Shown: in pieces, positions 12,096 through 22,100 of the stretch
Layout: each line of letters starts with the position of its first letter
Numbering within the stretch: position 1 is the stretch's first letter
Notes under the pieces: model-generated
Databases searched by the model: none
Seen by the model: only the letters and a program-made list of their open reading frames with translations
Told to the model about the DNA's origin: nothing
Assembly: GCA_008638375.1 (NCBI GenBank)
Contig: CM018052.1
Span: 22,135,571-22,199,570 of the forward strand
DNA length: 64,000 bases
Reading direction: 5' to 3'
Source: Nyssa sinensis
Taxonomy: Eukaryota > Streptophyta > Magnoliopsida > Cornales > Nyssaceae
Made by a program: the position numbers and the translations under genes

Positions 12096-12384
12096 AAATC
12101 TCCTTTGCGTCAAGTCTGAAGCAAACTCCACAATTAAAATCTCCTTTAAGCCAGGATCCAACATTGAGGAAGCCCAAATTGCTCAAGTTGATGTACAGCT
12201 CCAGAACTGGATGACTCCAATCCTCTAGTATCTAAGATCCGGGCTCCTCCTAGAGGAAAAAAACAAAGCTAGGAGAATCCGAATCAGAGCAGCTCGGTAC
12301 CTGATTCTAAACAAGAAGCTTTACAGAAGGTCGTATTCTCAACCTCTGTTAAAATGCTTAGCTCCAGACGAGTCACAATATGTC

Positions 12385-13444
12385 CTGGCTGAAAAACATG
12401 AAGGAATTTGCGGGAATCATAATGGGGGGCAGAACTATAGCCCACCGAGCTCTATCGTAGGGCTATTACTGGCCTGACATGTTGAAACAAGCTAAGGAAT
12501 ATGTTCGGAAGTGCGACAAATGCCAGAGGTTTGCCCCGTACCAACATCAGCCTCATCACGAGCTTATCCCAATTCCTAGTCCTTGGCCCTTTGCTCAGTG
12601 GGGGATGGACATCGTGGGCCCATTACCAAGGGCACCTCCAAACAGGAAGTATCTCTTGGTGGCCATCGATTACTTCTCTAAATGGGCCGAAGCCGAACCT
12701 CTAACACAGATCACGGAAAAGGAAGTTGAGAGCTTCACCTGAAAGAACATTGTATGCAGGTTCGGCATACCACGTGTGATTATCTCCGACAATGAGACAC
12801 AATTCATTGGTAAAGGCTTCAAGACATTCTGTGAAAATCTCAACATTAGGCAGCACTTCGCCTCTCCAGGCCATCCACAAGCAAATGGGCAAGCGGAGGT
12901 CACCAACCGAACAATCCTTGACGGGTTAAAGAAAAGGTTGGAGCAGGCCAAAGGAAAGTGGGCAGAAGAACTCCCCAGAGTTCTTTAGGCCTACAGAATG
13001 ACCAGAAGAACTCCCACCTCTGAGACTCCCTTCTCACTAGCCTATGGGACAGAAGCAGTAATTCCGGTTGAGATCGGTATGCCAACCCTGAGAACAGAAG
13101 CCTTTGAGGAAGAATCCAATGATCAACAGCTGATGGAAAACTTAGATTTGCTCGAAGAAAGAAGGGATCAAGCCAGCATCAGGATGAAAGCCTATCAACA
13201 GAGAATGGTCGACAAATCCAATGTAGGACTCAAGACAGTCAGCTTTCAAGTCGGAGACTATGTTTTAAGAAGAGTCTTTCAAAACACCAAGGATCCCACT
13301 ATGGGAAAGTTGTCACCAAACTGGGAAGGCCCCTACAAAGTAACGAAGGTTGTTCGACCTACTACCTACAGGCTAGAAGACATAACTGGGAAGCCTGTTC
13401 CTAGGCCATGGAATGTAGAACACTTACAGAAGTATTATCAGTAG
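12385..13444 (+). pseudogene. Tat gypsy integrase
   Basis: The end of the zinc-binding N-terminus, YVRKCDKCQRFA, is followed by the core: QWGMDIVGPLP (first Asp), RVIISDNETQFIGK (second Asp) and PQANGQAEVTNRTI (catalytic Glu). The C-terminal SFQVGDYVLRRVFQ and KLSPNWEGPYKV block follows, with a natural TAG at 13442-13444. Two Trp codons have become stops: TGA at 12740-12742 (F*KNIV) and TAG at 12986-12988 (VL*AYR). Integrase lies downstream of RT, as in Ty3/gypsy. Confidence 0.92.
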
Positions 13445-13479
13445 AGATGTTTCTTTTACTTCCATAAAATATTCATCTA

Positions 13480-14552
13480 TAAATGCATAGGCCTCTAGAA
13501 CCTGGTCCATAATGTACAAGTCTTCGTACTTGGTCCACCTATTAATGCACAGGCCTCTAGAGCCTGGTCCATAAATGTACAAGTCTTCGTACTTGGTCCA
13601 CCTATTAATGCACAGGCCTCTAGAGCCTGGTCCATAAATGTACAAGTCTTCGTACTTGGTCCATCTATTAATGCACAGGCCTCCAGAGCCTGGTCCATAA
13701 ATGTACAAGTCTTCGTACTTGGTCCATCTATTAATGCACAGGCCTCTAGAGCCTGGTCCATAAATGTACAAGTCTTCGTACTTGGTCCATCTATTAATGC
13801 ACAGGCCTCCAGAGCCTGGTCCATAAATGTACAAGTCTTCGTACTTGGTCCATCTATTAATGCACAGGCCTCCAGAGCCTGGTCTATAAATGTACAAGTC
13901 TTCGTACTTGGTCCATCTATTAATGCACAGGCCTCCAGAGCCTGGTCCATAAATGTACAAGTCTTCGTACTTGGTCCATCTATTAATGCACAGGCCTCCA
14001 GAGCCTGGTCCATAAATGTACAAGTCTTCGTACTTGGTCCATCTATTAATGCACAGGCCTCTAGAGCCTGGTCCATAAATGTACAAGTCTTCGTACTTGG
14101 TCCATTTATTAATGCACAGGCCTCTAGAGCCTGGTCCATAAATGTACAAGTCTTCGTACTTGGTCCATCTATTAATGCACAGGCCTCCAAAGCCTGGTCT
14201 ATAAATGTACAAGTCTTCGTACTTGGTCCATCTATTAATGCACAGGCCTCCAGAACCTGGTCCATAAATGTACAAGTCTTCGTACTTGATCCATCTATTA
14301 ATGCACAGGCCTCCAGAGCCTGGTCCACAAATGTACAAGTCTCAGTACTTGGTCCATCTATTAATGCACAGGCCTCTAGAGCCTGGTCCATAAATATACA
14401 AGTCTTAGCACTTGGTCCATCTGTTAATGCACAGGCCTCCAGAGCCTGGTCCGTAATATGCAGGTCTTAAATACTTGGTCCATTTTTCTAAATACGCAGG
14501 CCTCCAAAACCTGGACCACCCTAATGCACAGGCCTTCCGAGCCTGGTCCGTC
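13480..14552. repeat. 63-bp tandem repeat array behind integrase
   Basis: About 17 head-to-tail copies of a 63-bp unit (for example 'tacaagtcttcgtacttgg' + 'tccatctattaatgcacagg' + 'cctccagagcctgg'). Internal copies are almost identical; the outermost right-hand copies are diverged and shorter. The unit starts about 40 bp after the integrase stop. 63 is divisible by three, so two minus-strand frames stay open for ~300 codons each with a 21-residue period; these are by-products and unlikely genes. Tandem arrays in this position are known from Tat/Ogre elements and can seed satellite DNA. Confidence 0.95.
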
Positions 14553-16304
14553 CTCAATTAGCAGATTCTATGATCCAGTCCATCCAAAGACAAAAGTTTC
14601 AGGCATCTACAACTAAAGTTTCCTAGATCGGAACACCTCAGATCTGATATTTATATTATTTGGCTTATCTGTCAAACAAGCAACAAGTACTATGGTACCG
14701 ATCAGACGTAAAGTATTTTGATTCAAGCATTTTTCTAAGTTTCTTTGATCTATTCTCGAGACATACGGAGGAATTATTGATTAGAAGTGCAGAAAAGGGT
14801 AACCTAACTTAAAAGGACACACTCAAACAGAAAAGAACATCAGATTTGGGAAAAAGGAGCTCGATTTTATTGATAAATCAGAAGATTTACATCAGTACAA
14901 AGACTAGAAATAAAACAGAAGCTATTACAAAAGCTATTACAGAAGCTACTACAGAAGCTACACTTGGCAACATCACGGCTTTTCTTCATGGGATGATAAA
15001 AGGGCACAGGATCCAAAACTTCCGTTACCGCCGTCACCGGCTCCATTTGAAAGGAAGGATTCCTGAACCCCAATCCGCATCAAGGAGCACCCAGGCCATT
15101 TCATCATCACTATCATTGATCTCACGACCAACGGAGGATGAGGGCTCTGGGTCTCAGAGGACCGCCATTCGTCTTCCTCACGTCAGTTGTTACACCCCAG
15201 CCGATTGGAGCAGGGGTCTCTGACGAAACATGAAGAAGAAGAGGCACCCCACTTGCGTCTTCATCTCCGGCGCTCCAAGCCTCGGTTGAATCAAGGAGGG
15301 AACACCACCAATCGGAGGAATCCCGACTGAATGCCAGAGGAGACAAGAAGACTTGTGCCTCCTTTAATCCTTCCTTGGAGACTGAAAAAGGGGGAAGGTT
15401 AAATTTCGACCACAGTTTAATCATTCCTAACTCATGCAGAGAATCATCCATCATCTCCGGGCGAGTGACAAAGTCCCGGCAGCATCTAAAGTCTCTCCTA
15501 CGAGGAAACAGTTTGGGAATAAAAGGGTTGAATGCAACCAAATGCCCTCGTTCCCATATATATAGACCCTTGAAGTCCAAAAGCCACCCAACTGAACCGT
15601 CGCAACGGTGAAAAAGAGATTGGCCTCGAAATCCCAAACAGCAATCGAATAAATAAACGGTGCATTAAATGTACCTCTTCGATATACCAAGAGACAGGGT
15701 ACAGAGCTCTATGAACGAAAATCACAGTCCAACACTAGAGCTTCTGAATTGATAAAGGGAGGGGGACAAAGTCTAAATGTACAGGCCTCCTATCCAAGAT
15801 TCAGAACTTACAGAATTAACTATTTTATGACAGGCCAGCCACATGACAAAGGCCAAAATAGCTCAGACATATCCTGATCCTAAGTACTCGAAAACAGCAT
15901 GCCGAGCATCATAATGACAAGCACAAGCTGCCTGATTATCTTCACAAGCTCTTGATTCAGAGCAGTCTATCTCAGAGATCTACAAAAGCTCACTCCCACT
16001 CTATTGGGCTCTATCTATCTGCTTATGTTTGCCTTCTTATCTTATTGTGATGAGACAGTTGAAATTAATTTACATTCATTATTCAGTGACGAGTATCGAA
16101 GCTCAGAGAGCAACTATTGACTGTTGGACGGTTGATCTAACATGCAAGAGGTTCAGAACAGCCACACTTGCGACAAAATTGCACAGGAAGAAAGAGCACA
16201 GGAAGAATCTGAAGGAAAGTTAATTTCATTGATCAAAAGTATACACCTATTACATCAAAAGGAAATGGCAAAAACGAAGAAAAATCAAAAGACTCATAAA
16301 AGCC
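14553..16304 (-). other. Tat gypsy 3' region between array and antisense gene
   Basis: No gag-pol homology remains here. One minus-strand frame (15637-15122) opens with MGFRGQSLFHRCDGSVGWLL and includes WCSLLDSTEAWSAGDEDASG. Past its stop an adjacent frame continues EINDSDDEMAWVLLDADWG. Composition is protein-like (acidic, Trp-rich), so it could be a second antisense ORF with a frameshift, but I recognise no family. The rest appears non-coding. Confidence 0.35.
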
Positions 16305-18224
16305 TCAAGCCTTGTCAGAGGGGCCTGGGTTTTCTTCCAAGTTAAGAGCAGTAGCCCCAGCCGTCTTGTACGGGTCAGGACCAGACGAGGCAGGCTCAGG
16401 AGGAACGATTGACGACATGTCAAAACCTGGGAACTGAATCTGAAATCTAGTTTGGAAGCTTTCAAAGCCAAACTGGATCAGGTCATCGCCCATCTGTTTA
16501 ACTTCACCTTTCAATTCCATCTCAGCCTCAACCTTGGCTTGATCAGTTGCCTCCTGAACCTTCTGATTAAAGGAACTCCGGAGCTCAACCAACTCCGCCT
16601 GAAGCCCCTTAACCTGCTGAGCATATATGTCCCTCTCAGATTCTGCCACGATAAGGTTGGTGGTAGCTTCCTTCAAACCCTCCTCAGCGGTCTGAACCTT
16701 AGATCGGGCTATCTCAAGCTCCAGCCTCATCTCTTCCACTTCAGCCTTCAGCTTGTCAGCCTCCTCAAGGCCCATAGGAGTCACCATTAGAGCAGCCAAA
16801 CTATGCATGCTCTGCACAAGGCAAAACAGGCAATTTAGTTTGAACAAATAAACAAACAGAAAAGTCAAGAAAAGCTTCAGAAGTTACCCTCATCTGGAGA
16901 TTCATCATCTCAGTCATCAACTTTGAGGGCTCGTCCCCTCTGTATCGGTGAGGGCCCCGAGCCCATATCTGGTCAAATGCCTTCTTGGCAATTTGATAGT
17001 CCGGCTCATCAAATGGCTCGGACGGTACGGCAGGTGCTTTCCCCTTCCTAGTCCTTCTGCTCAAACCGAAAGGGGTAGGAGGAGCAGCCGAAACAGGAAT
17101 GGCAGGTTCGGCCTCCTTCTCAGCCTCGGTAGGGGCTGGCTCGGGAGAGCCAGAAATCAATCTCCTCCTTTTCACTTCAAGAGGAGCATCAGACTCGGCT
17201 CGGGAGGAAGCCTCCCCCACCACTTGGGCCTCCGGCATCGCCCACTTCGATGTCAGCCTCTTCTTAAGCTCTGCAGAACAAGCAGCCATCAAGTTCTCCG
17301 GAGTTACAATGACAGAATGAGCCCGGTTAGAAGTCGAAAGCAACACCCGGTACTGATCTCGCAGTGCTTTAGTAAAATCGGGCCTCTTCCAAGCACTCTT
17401 GACTGCACAGAAGTAAGGAGTGATATATCAGTTTATCAGTTCTGAAGGCACAAAAAAAACCTAAAAGCAAACCTAAAGGAATAAGCCTCACCCTTATGAC
17501 CCGTAGCACGAGAGAATGGCGAGGCCTCCTCTTCCTGGAAGTCTTCATGCTCCCATCCTCCTCCGACGAAGAAGTACCACTTCTTCCACGTTTTGTTGGA
17601 AGTAGGAACGGTGGACAGGGGTCGGAACCCCTTTTCGAAAGACATATAGAAAAGGCCTTCTGCCTATTTGAACTTCAGATCCATATTGCTATAGATTAAG
17701 TCCAGAGACACATCTACCTTGTTTTGGTGTCCCAACACTATGAACCCCAGAAGCTGCCGCCAGCTATTGAGATTTAGGTCGGTAGGGCAGAGCTTGTACC
17801 AACAAAAGAATTGCCTAATTAAATCCGACAATGGGAGTCTCAAGCCCATTTCAAACTAGGAAAGGTAGACACAAATCTCCCCAGCCTCAACATTTTGGGG
17901 ACGATCCATGGGGCCTGGAATTCTGCAGGTCACATTTGGGGGAAAATGGTATTTTACCCTCCACTCGTCCAGAAGGCTCTGAGTAACAGCACTCTCACCC
18001 TCTTTTTTGTGGGAAGACCTACCAGAGGTCTCCCCAGCCCTGTCTCGGGGCTCTTCAAAGGCATAAACTATCCTAACCCCAGGACTAGGGGGAGGTTCAA
18101 CAGGCCTCTCCCCAATATTTTCGGGAGCAAGGTTGTCTACGTCTTCCACAGGAGACGGTACAGCCATCTCAGAAAGATTTCCTACTCCCTCGCTTACAAG
18201 TGGGGACTCAAAAGGAGCAGACAT
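16305..18224 (-). pseudogene. Antisense spliced gene of the Tat gypsy (Transposase_28-like head, coiled-coil tail)
   Basis: Three exons fit on the - strand: 18224-17492, 17402-16888 and 16811-16305, with donors AAGG^GTGAGG and ATGAGG^GTAACT, acceptors TGTGCAG^, and continuous frame across both joins. Exon 1 begins MSAPFESPLVSEGVGN and contains GEICVYLS*FEMGLRLPLSD plus LIRQFFCWYKLCPTDLN and WRQLLGFIVLGHQN. This pattern matches plant proteins carrying the 'putative gypsy type transposon' domain (Pfam Transposase_28), from memory. Exon 2 has KSAWKRPDFTKALRDQYRVL and a basic stretch KRRRL. Exon 3 is a long coiled coil rich in Glu, Leu and Lys. Two single-base stops (17855-area TAG and 17667-area TAG) break exon 1. 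Function is unknown; such antisense ORFs are described for Tat elements. Confidence 0.7.
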
Positions 18225-18394
18225 TATTCCCAGATTTAAGAAGAAAGAAGCAAGAGAAGAGAAAAAATCAGTCGAACCTTTTCCAGACTCAGGAAATCGG
18301 TATTCTTCAAGGTCGCATAGACTAACAATGGCGGATGAAGTCTTCTAGCACAATGAAAATGACAGGGACAAGGTTACTTCAAAATCTTACCCCG

Positions 18395-18402
18395 TATTTA
18401 TA
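18395..18402 (-). promoter_or_regulatory. TATA box of the antisense gene
   Basis: Read on the - strand the sequence is TATAAATA, 170 bp upstream of the antisense ATG at 18224. It is the only clean TATA motif in the interval between the polypurine tract and that ATG, so it is the best candidate promoter for antisense transcription. Confidence 0.55.
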
Positions 18403-18630
18403 AGCACAGTATCTGAAGGGACCCACCAAGTCCAAACGCCATGACGGTTTGGAACAATGATGATTTCGGGAAACCCAACTATCGGGCAGTACAAATAATG
18501 ACCTTGAAAAGACCTAATCTCCGGCTGCGCAATAAATGGCGCCCCAACAGTTGCCTTAGAAGGCGAACAGGCAGGACACATGACTTTCCGAAAAAGGCTT
18601 AGCCCTAGTTGCTTACTAGCATCAAACTAG

Positions 18631-18653
18631 GACTTGGGGGGGGGGGGAGTAAC
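18631..18653 (+). other. Tat gypsy polypurine tract
   Basis: GGACTTGGGGG followed by a continued G run (12-13 G) and AGTAAC, directly before the 3' LTR TGATATACC. This is the expected plus-strand priming site. Confidence 0.8.
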
Positions 18654-19279
18654 TGATATACCATAAAGAGCAGGCCAATCAGCACGTGACATGTATGACC
18701 ATAATCCAACTCATATTCGGCCAACATGGTTCTCATTCAGCTAATGACTAAAAGCTCAAGCATCCAGATCAGCACAAAAGGTCGGAAATGACCAAACATA
18801 TGCCTTCAGAGCACATATATCCGGGCAAGGGTCTCAGAACTCATCACAAGATCCAGACCGACACTCCAGACCTCGTCACCGCCTTAGCGGATGCCGAGTA
18901 GGGAATAAGGAAGCAGTCTTCAACAAGGAAACAGTCTTCAACAAGGAAACAATCTTCAACAAGGGAACTACCATCTATGGTTATCTCTAGGCAATACTCC
19001 ACAAGGTAACTGCAATCTCCGATGATCAAATCCCTATACTCATGGAGTCGAATCCTAATCAAATTAGGAAGGCCATGGTCTATAAATTAAACCCTAAAGG
19101 TACGATTTATTCTTTATGCTCATTCTTTTGGCTTTCAATACAGTCTTTCAATTCCATTTAATTACTTAAGCATCGGAGCGGCTACCGCCGGAGCCAATCC
19201 GGTGGTCCTCTGATCATCTTTCTGAGTGTTCTACAGGTCGTGAGTCCACACTTATTGCGAGTCAAAAAGTGCAGCATCA
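18654..19279 (+). repeat. Tat gypsy 3' LTR
   Basis: 626 bp, same ends as the 5' LTR and roughly 96% identical. It has one additional copy of the 18-bp 'aaggaaac..tcttcaac' unit near 18940-18960, explaining most of the length difference. The TATA box copy is at 19081-19088. It abuts an AT microsatellite that supplies the ATATA target duplication. Confidence 0.95.
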
Positions 19280-19284
19280 ATATA

Positions 19285-19641
19285 TATATATATATATATA
19301 TATATAACAAGATTATGTGCATGTAACTTATATGAATTTTAATCGGCCCAAAGGAAAATTAAAATTTAACAAAATTACATGCACACCTATGGTAATAAAC
19401 GCGTGATGATTATTTAGTTTTACATATGAATAGTAAATCAGCCCAAATGAAGATTTATTATTCGATATGTTCTTATTATCTGCGTTTGATTACTACACCA
19501 AGATATCACTTACAAGTTAATATTTTTTATCCAGAGATAAAATATTAATAGAGTGTCCGGTATCTTGAGATGGGGTTTGCCTTTATTTAAATTTAGTTTT
19601 TTTTTGTTTTGAGGCTTATGTGAGTTTGTTTTGCTTGTTTA
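19285..19641 (+). other. Copia-1 untranslated leader, second part
   Basis: AT-rich sequence beginning with a TA microsatellite (19280-19308) and leading into gag. No coding frame. With 6023-7031 it forms the interrupted leader of Copia-1. Confidence 0.6.
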
Positions 19642-20523
19642 TTGTTCTCTAATTCAGCTATTAGTTCTGCCTCTAACATTATTTCCAGCATTAATTCTAT
19701 TCCTATGCTAAATGGCAGAAACTTAAAGACATGGCATGAAAACCTCCAAATAGTTCTCGGTGTCATGGATCTGGACCTTGCGTTAAGGGTTTCTTGTTCT
19801 GCACCTCTTACTGATGAAAGTTCCTCTAATGAAAAGAGGGGTTTTGAAAGGTGGGAGAAGTCAAATCGCATGTGTTTGATGATCATTAAGAAGGCCATTC
19901 CAGAAGCATTCAGGGGCATAATATTCGAAACGATAAAGACAACCAAAGAGTTCCTAGAAGAAATTGAGAATAGATTTGCTAAGAATGAAAAGTCTGAAAC
20001 AAGTACACTTTTGGAAAATCTCATCTCAATGAGATATAAAGGTAATGGGAACATTAGGGAGTACATTATGGAAATGTCTCGTCTTGCTTCAAAGTTAAGA
20101 GCGCATAAACTTGATCTCTCTAAGGATTTGCTTGTGCATTTGGTTCTGATATCTCTTCCCACACAATTCAGTCAATTTAAGGTGAGCTACAGCTGCCAAA
20201 AAGAGACTTGGTCTCTTAATAAGCTCATCTCACATTGTGTGCAAGAAGAGGAAAGGTTGAAGTAAGAAAAGATAGAAAGTGCTCATTTGGCTGATACTTC
20301 CAAGGATAAAGGGAAGAAAAGAAAGAATGATAAAGAAGCTGCAGAGATTCCATATCAAAAGAGACAACATAAAGAAAAGAAAGTTGATGGTTGTTTCTTC
20401 TGTGGACTTGCGGGACATAAGAAGAAGCAATGTACCAACTATTACGCTTGGCGTGCAAAGAAATGTACACTTCTTAATCTAGTTTGTTCTTACGTTAATT
20501 TGACTTCGGTACCTAAACACACT
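19642..20523 (+). pseudogene. Copia-1 gag
   Basis: PMLNGRNLKTWHENLQIVLG and VMDLDLALR are typical of the copia gag polypeptide, followed by FLEEIENRFAKNEKSE and LISMRYKGNGNIREYIMEM. A CX2CX4HX4C knuckle, CFFCGLAGHKKKQC, sits at 20392-20433. The frame is interrupted once, by TAA at 20263-20265 (probable CAA to TAA). The product would be the nucleocapsid/capsid protein. The true start codon is uncertain: the frame is open upstream of 19642 without a clear ATG. Confidence 0.9.
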
Positions 20524-22100
20524 TGGTGGATAGATTCTAGTGCAACCACTCACATTAGTGTATCCATGCAGGGCTGCCTAAGCTGCCGAAAGCCAAATGA
20601 TGGTGAAAGATGCATCTTTGTAGGCGATGGCAAGAAGGTCGAAGTTGAGGCAATTGGGATATTTAGGTTATTATTAAAGTCTGGTACTTATTTGGATTTG
20701 AATGAGACATTATTTGTACCTTTCTTTTGACGGAATTTGGTTTCTATTTCTTTATTGGACAAATTTGGTTATTCTTATTCTTTTGGAAATAATAAATTTA
20801 GTCTTTTTCAGAATTCAAATTTGGTTGGTACTGGTTCTTTATCTTATGTAGATAACCTTTATATGCTTGATACAGCTGTTTTATATCACGAAACCTTGCA
20901 ATTAAGTACTCGAGGTGTTAAAAGAAAATTAACCAAGGAGAATTCCTCATCATTATGGCATAAGAGATTAGGTCACATCTCCAAAAGGAGAATTGAAAGA
21001 CTTGTGTCAGATGGGATTCTAGATTCCCTTAATTTTGCAGACTTTGAAATTTGCACAAATTGCATAAAGGGAAAACAGACAAACATAAGGAGATTTGGTG
21101 CCAACAGGGCTATAGATGTCTTAGAACTGATACATACAGATATTTGTGGGCCATTTCCTACGATTTCATGGAATGGCCAACAATATTTTATCACGTTCAT
21201 AGATGATTTTTCACGTTATGGCTACCTTTATCTCATTCATGAAAAGTCCCAATCACTGGAAGTGTTCAAATCGTTCAAAGTTGAAGTTGAAAATCAACTC
21301 AGCAAAAGGATTAAAAATGTCAGGTATGACCGTGGTGGTGAATACTATGGTAAGTATGACGGTTCAGGTGAACAACGTCCGGGACCATTTGCTAAATTCC
21401 TAGAGGAGTGCGGTATCGTCCCACAGTACACCATGCCAGGTTCTCCAAGCATGAATGGTGTTGCTGAAAGGTGAAACAGAATGCTCAAAGACATGGTAAG
21501 GAGTATGATTAGTCATTCTAACTTGCCAGAATCACTCTAGGGTGAAGCATTAAAAACTACAGTGTATATCCTTAACAGAGTACCAACTAAAGCAACTGCT
21601 AAAACCCCTTATGAACTTTGGGCAGGCAAGAAGCCTAGTCTGAAGCATCTACACATTTGGGGATGTCCAGCTGAAGCAAGGCCTTACAGGCCACATGAAA
21701 AGAAACTGGATTCAAGAACGGTTAGTTGTTATTTTATTGGATACTCTAAAAGATCCAAGGGTTACAAATTCTATTATCCTACTACTAGATCAACTTTTGA
21801 GAAAGGAAACGCACGGTTCTTTGAGGATGTTGAGTTTGATGGGGGTGATAAGGATAGGGATTTTGTTTTTGAAGGGGAATATGTTGATATTCCCACAGCT
21901 GGTATTGACATTGATCAGGCTCCTATACCTGACATTGTTCAAGAAGCAGATCCAAATCAAAATAATATCCAAGAACCTTCCGTGCTAAAAGAACAAACTC
22001 TACCTCCTCTAGAACCTACGCCATTAAGGAGATCCACTAGAGAAAGGAGAAGTGCAGTGTCAGATGATTACATTGTATTTCTCCAAGAACATGAGTTTGA
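20524..22100 (+). pseudogene. Copia-1 protease and integrase
   Basis: Protease: WWIDSSATTHIS at about 20524; the catalytic triplet reads Asp-Ser-Ser where Asp-Ser-Gly is expected. GAG-pre-integrase: SSLWHKRLGHISKRRIERL, with CTNCIKGK completing HHCC. Integrase core: LIHTDICGPFP (first Asp), VRYDRGGEYYGKYD (second Asp) and SMNGVAER (Glu). The frame is broken by TGA at 20728-20730 and 21472-21474, both consistent with CGA to TGA, and by TAG at 21538-21540 where Trp is expected. Confidence 0.92.

Larger units (their letters stand above)
7037..19279 (+). mobile_element. Tat-lineage Ty3/gypsy retrotransposon nested in Copia-1 leader
   Basis: The 12.24-kb element has LTRs at 7037-7645 and 18654-19279, duplication ATATA (7032-7036 and 19280-19284, within an AT repeat), a primer site at 7649 and a G-rich polypurine tract before the 3' LTR. 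Order is gag, protease, RT, RNase H, a second RNase H, integrase, then about 5.2 kb before the 3' LTR holding a tandem array and antisense genes. Integrase downstream of RT marks Ty3/gypsy; a second RNase H plus a long 3' region with an antisense ORF is known for the Tat group (Ogre, Retand, Grande and relatives). By eye the LTRs differ at about 22 of 609 sites (~96%), younger than Copia-1 as nesting requires. Multiple stops make it non-autonomous. Confidence 0.93.

Noticed and set aside
13424..14391. Two overlapping ~300-codon minus-strand frames with 21-residue repeats, resembling a repeat protein gene
   Set aside because: They are the 63-bp tandem array read in two frames; both are equally open, have no separate start context, and extend into the integrase 3' end.
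13480..14552. CRISPR-like regular repeat array
   Set aside because: The repeats are contiguous tandem copies without unique spacers, in a plant retrotransposon.
16452..17445. Plus-strand frames over the antisense gene (112 and 165 codons)
   Set aside because: Shadows of the minus-strand exons; the minus strand has the domain pattern, splice sites and coiled coil.
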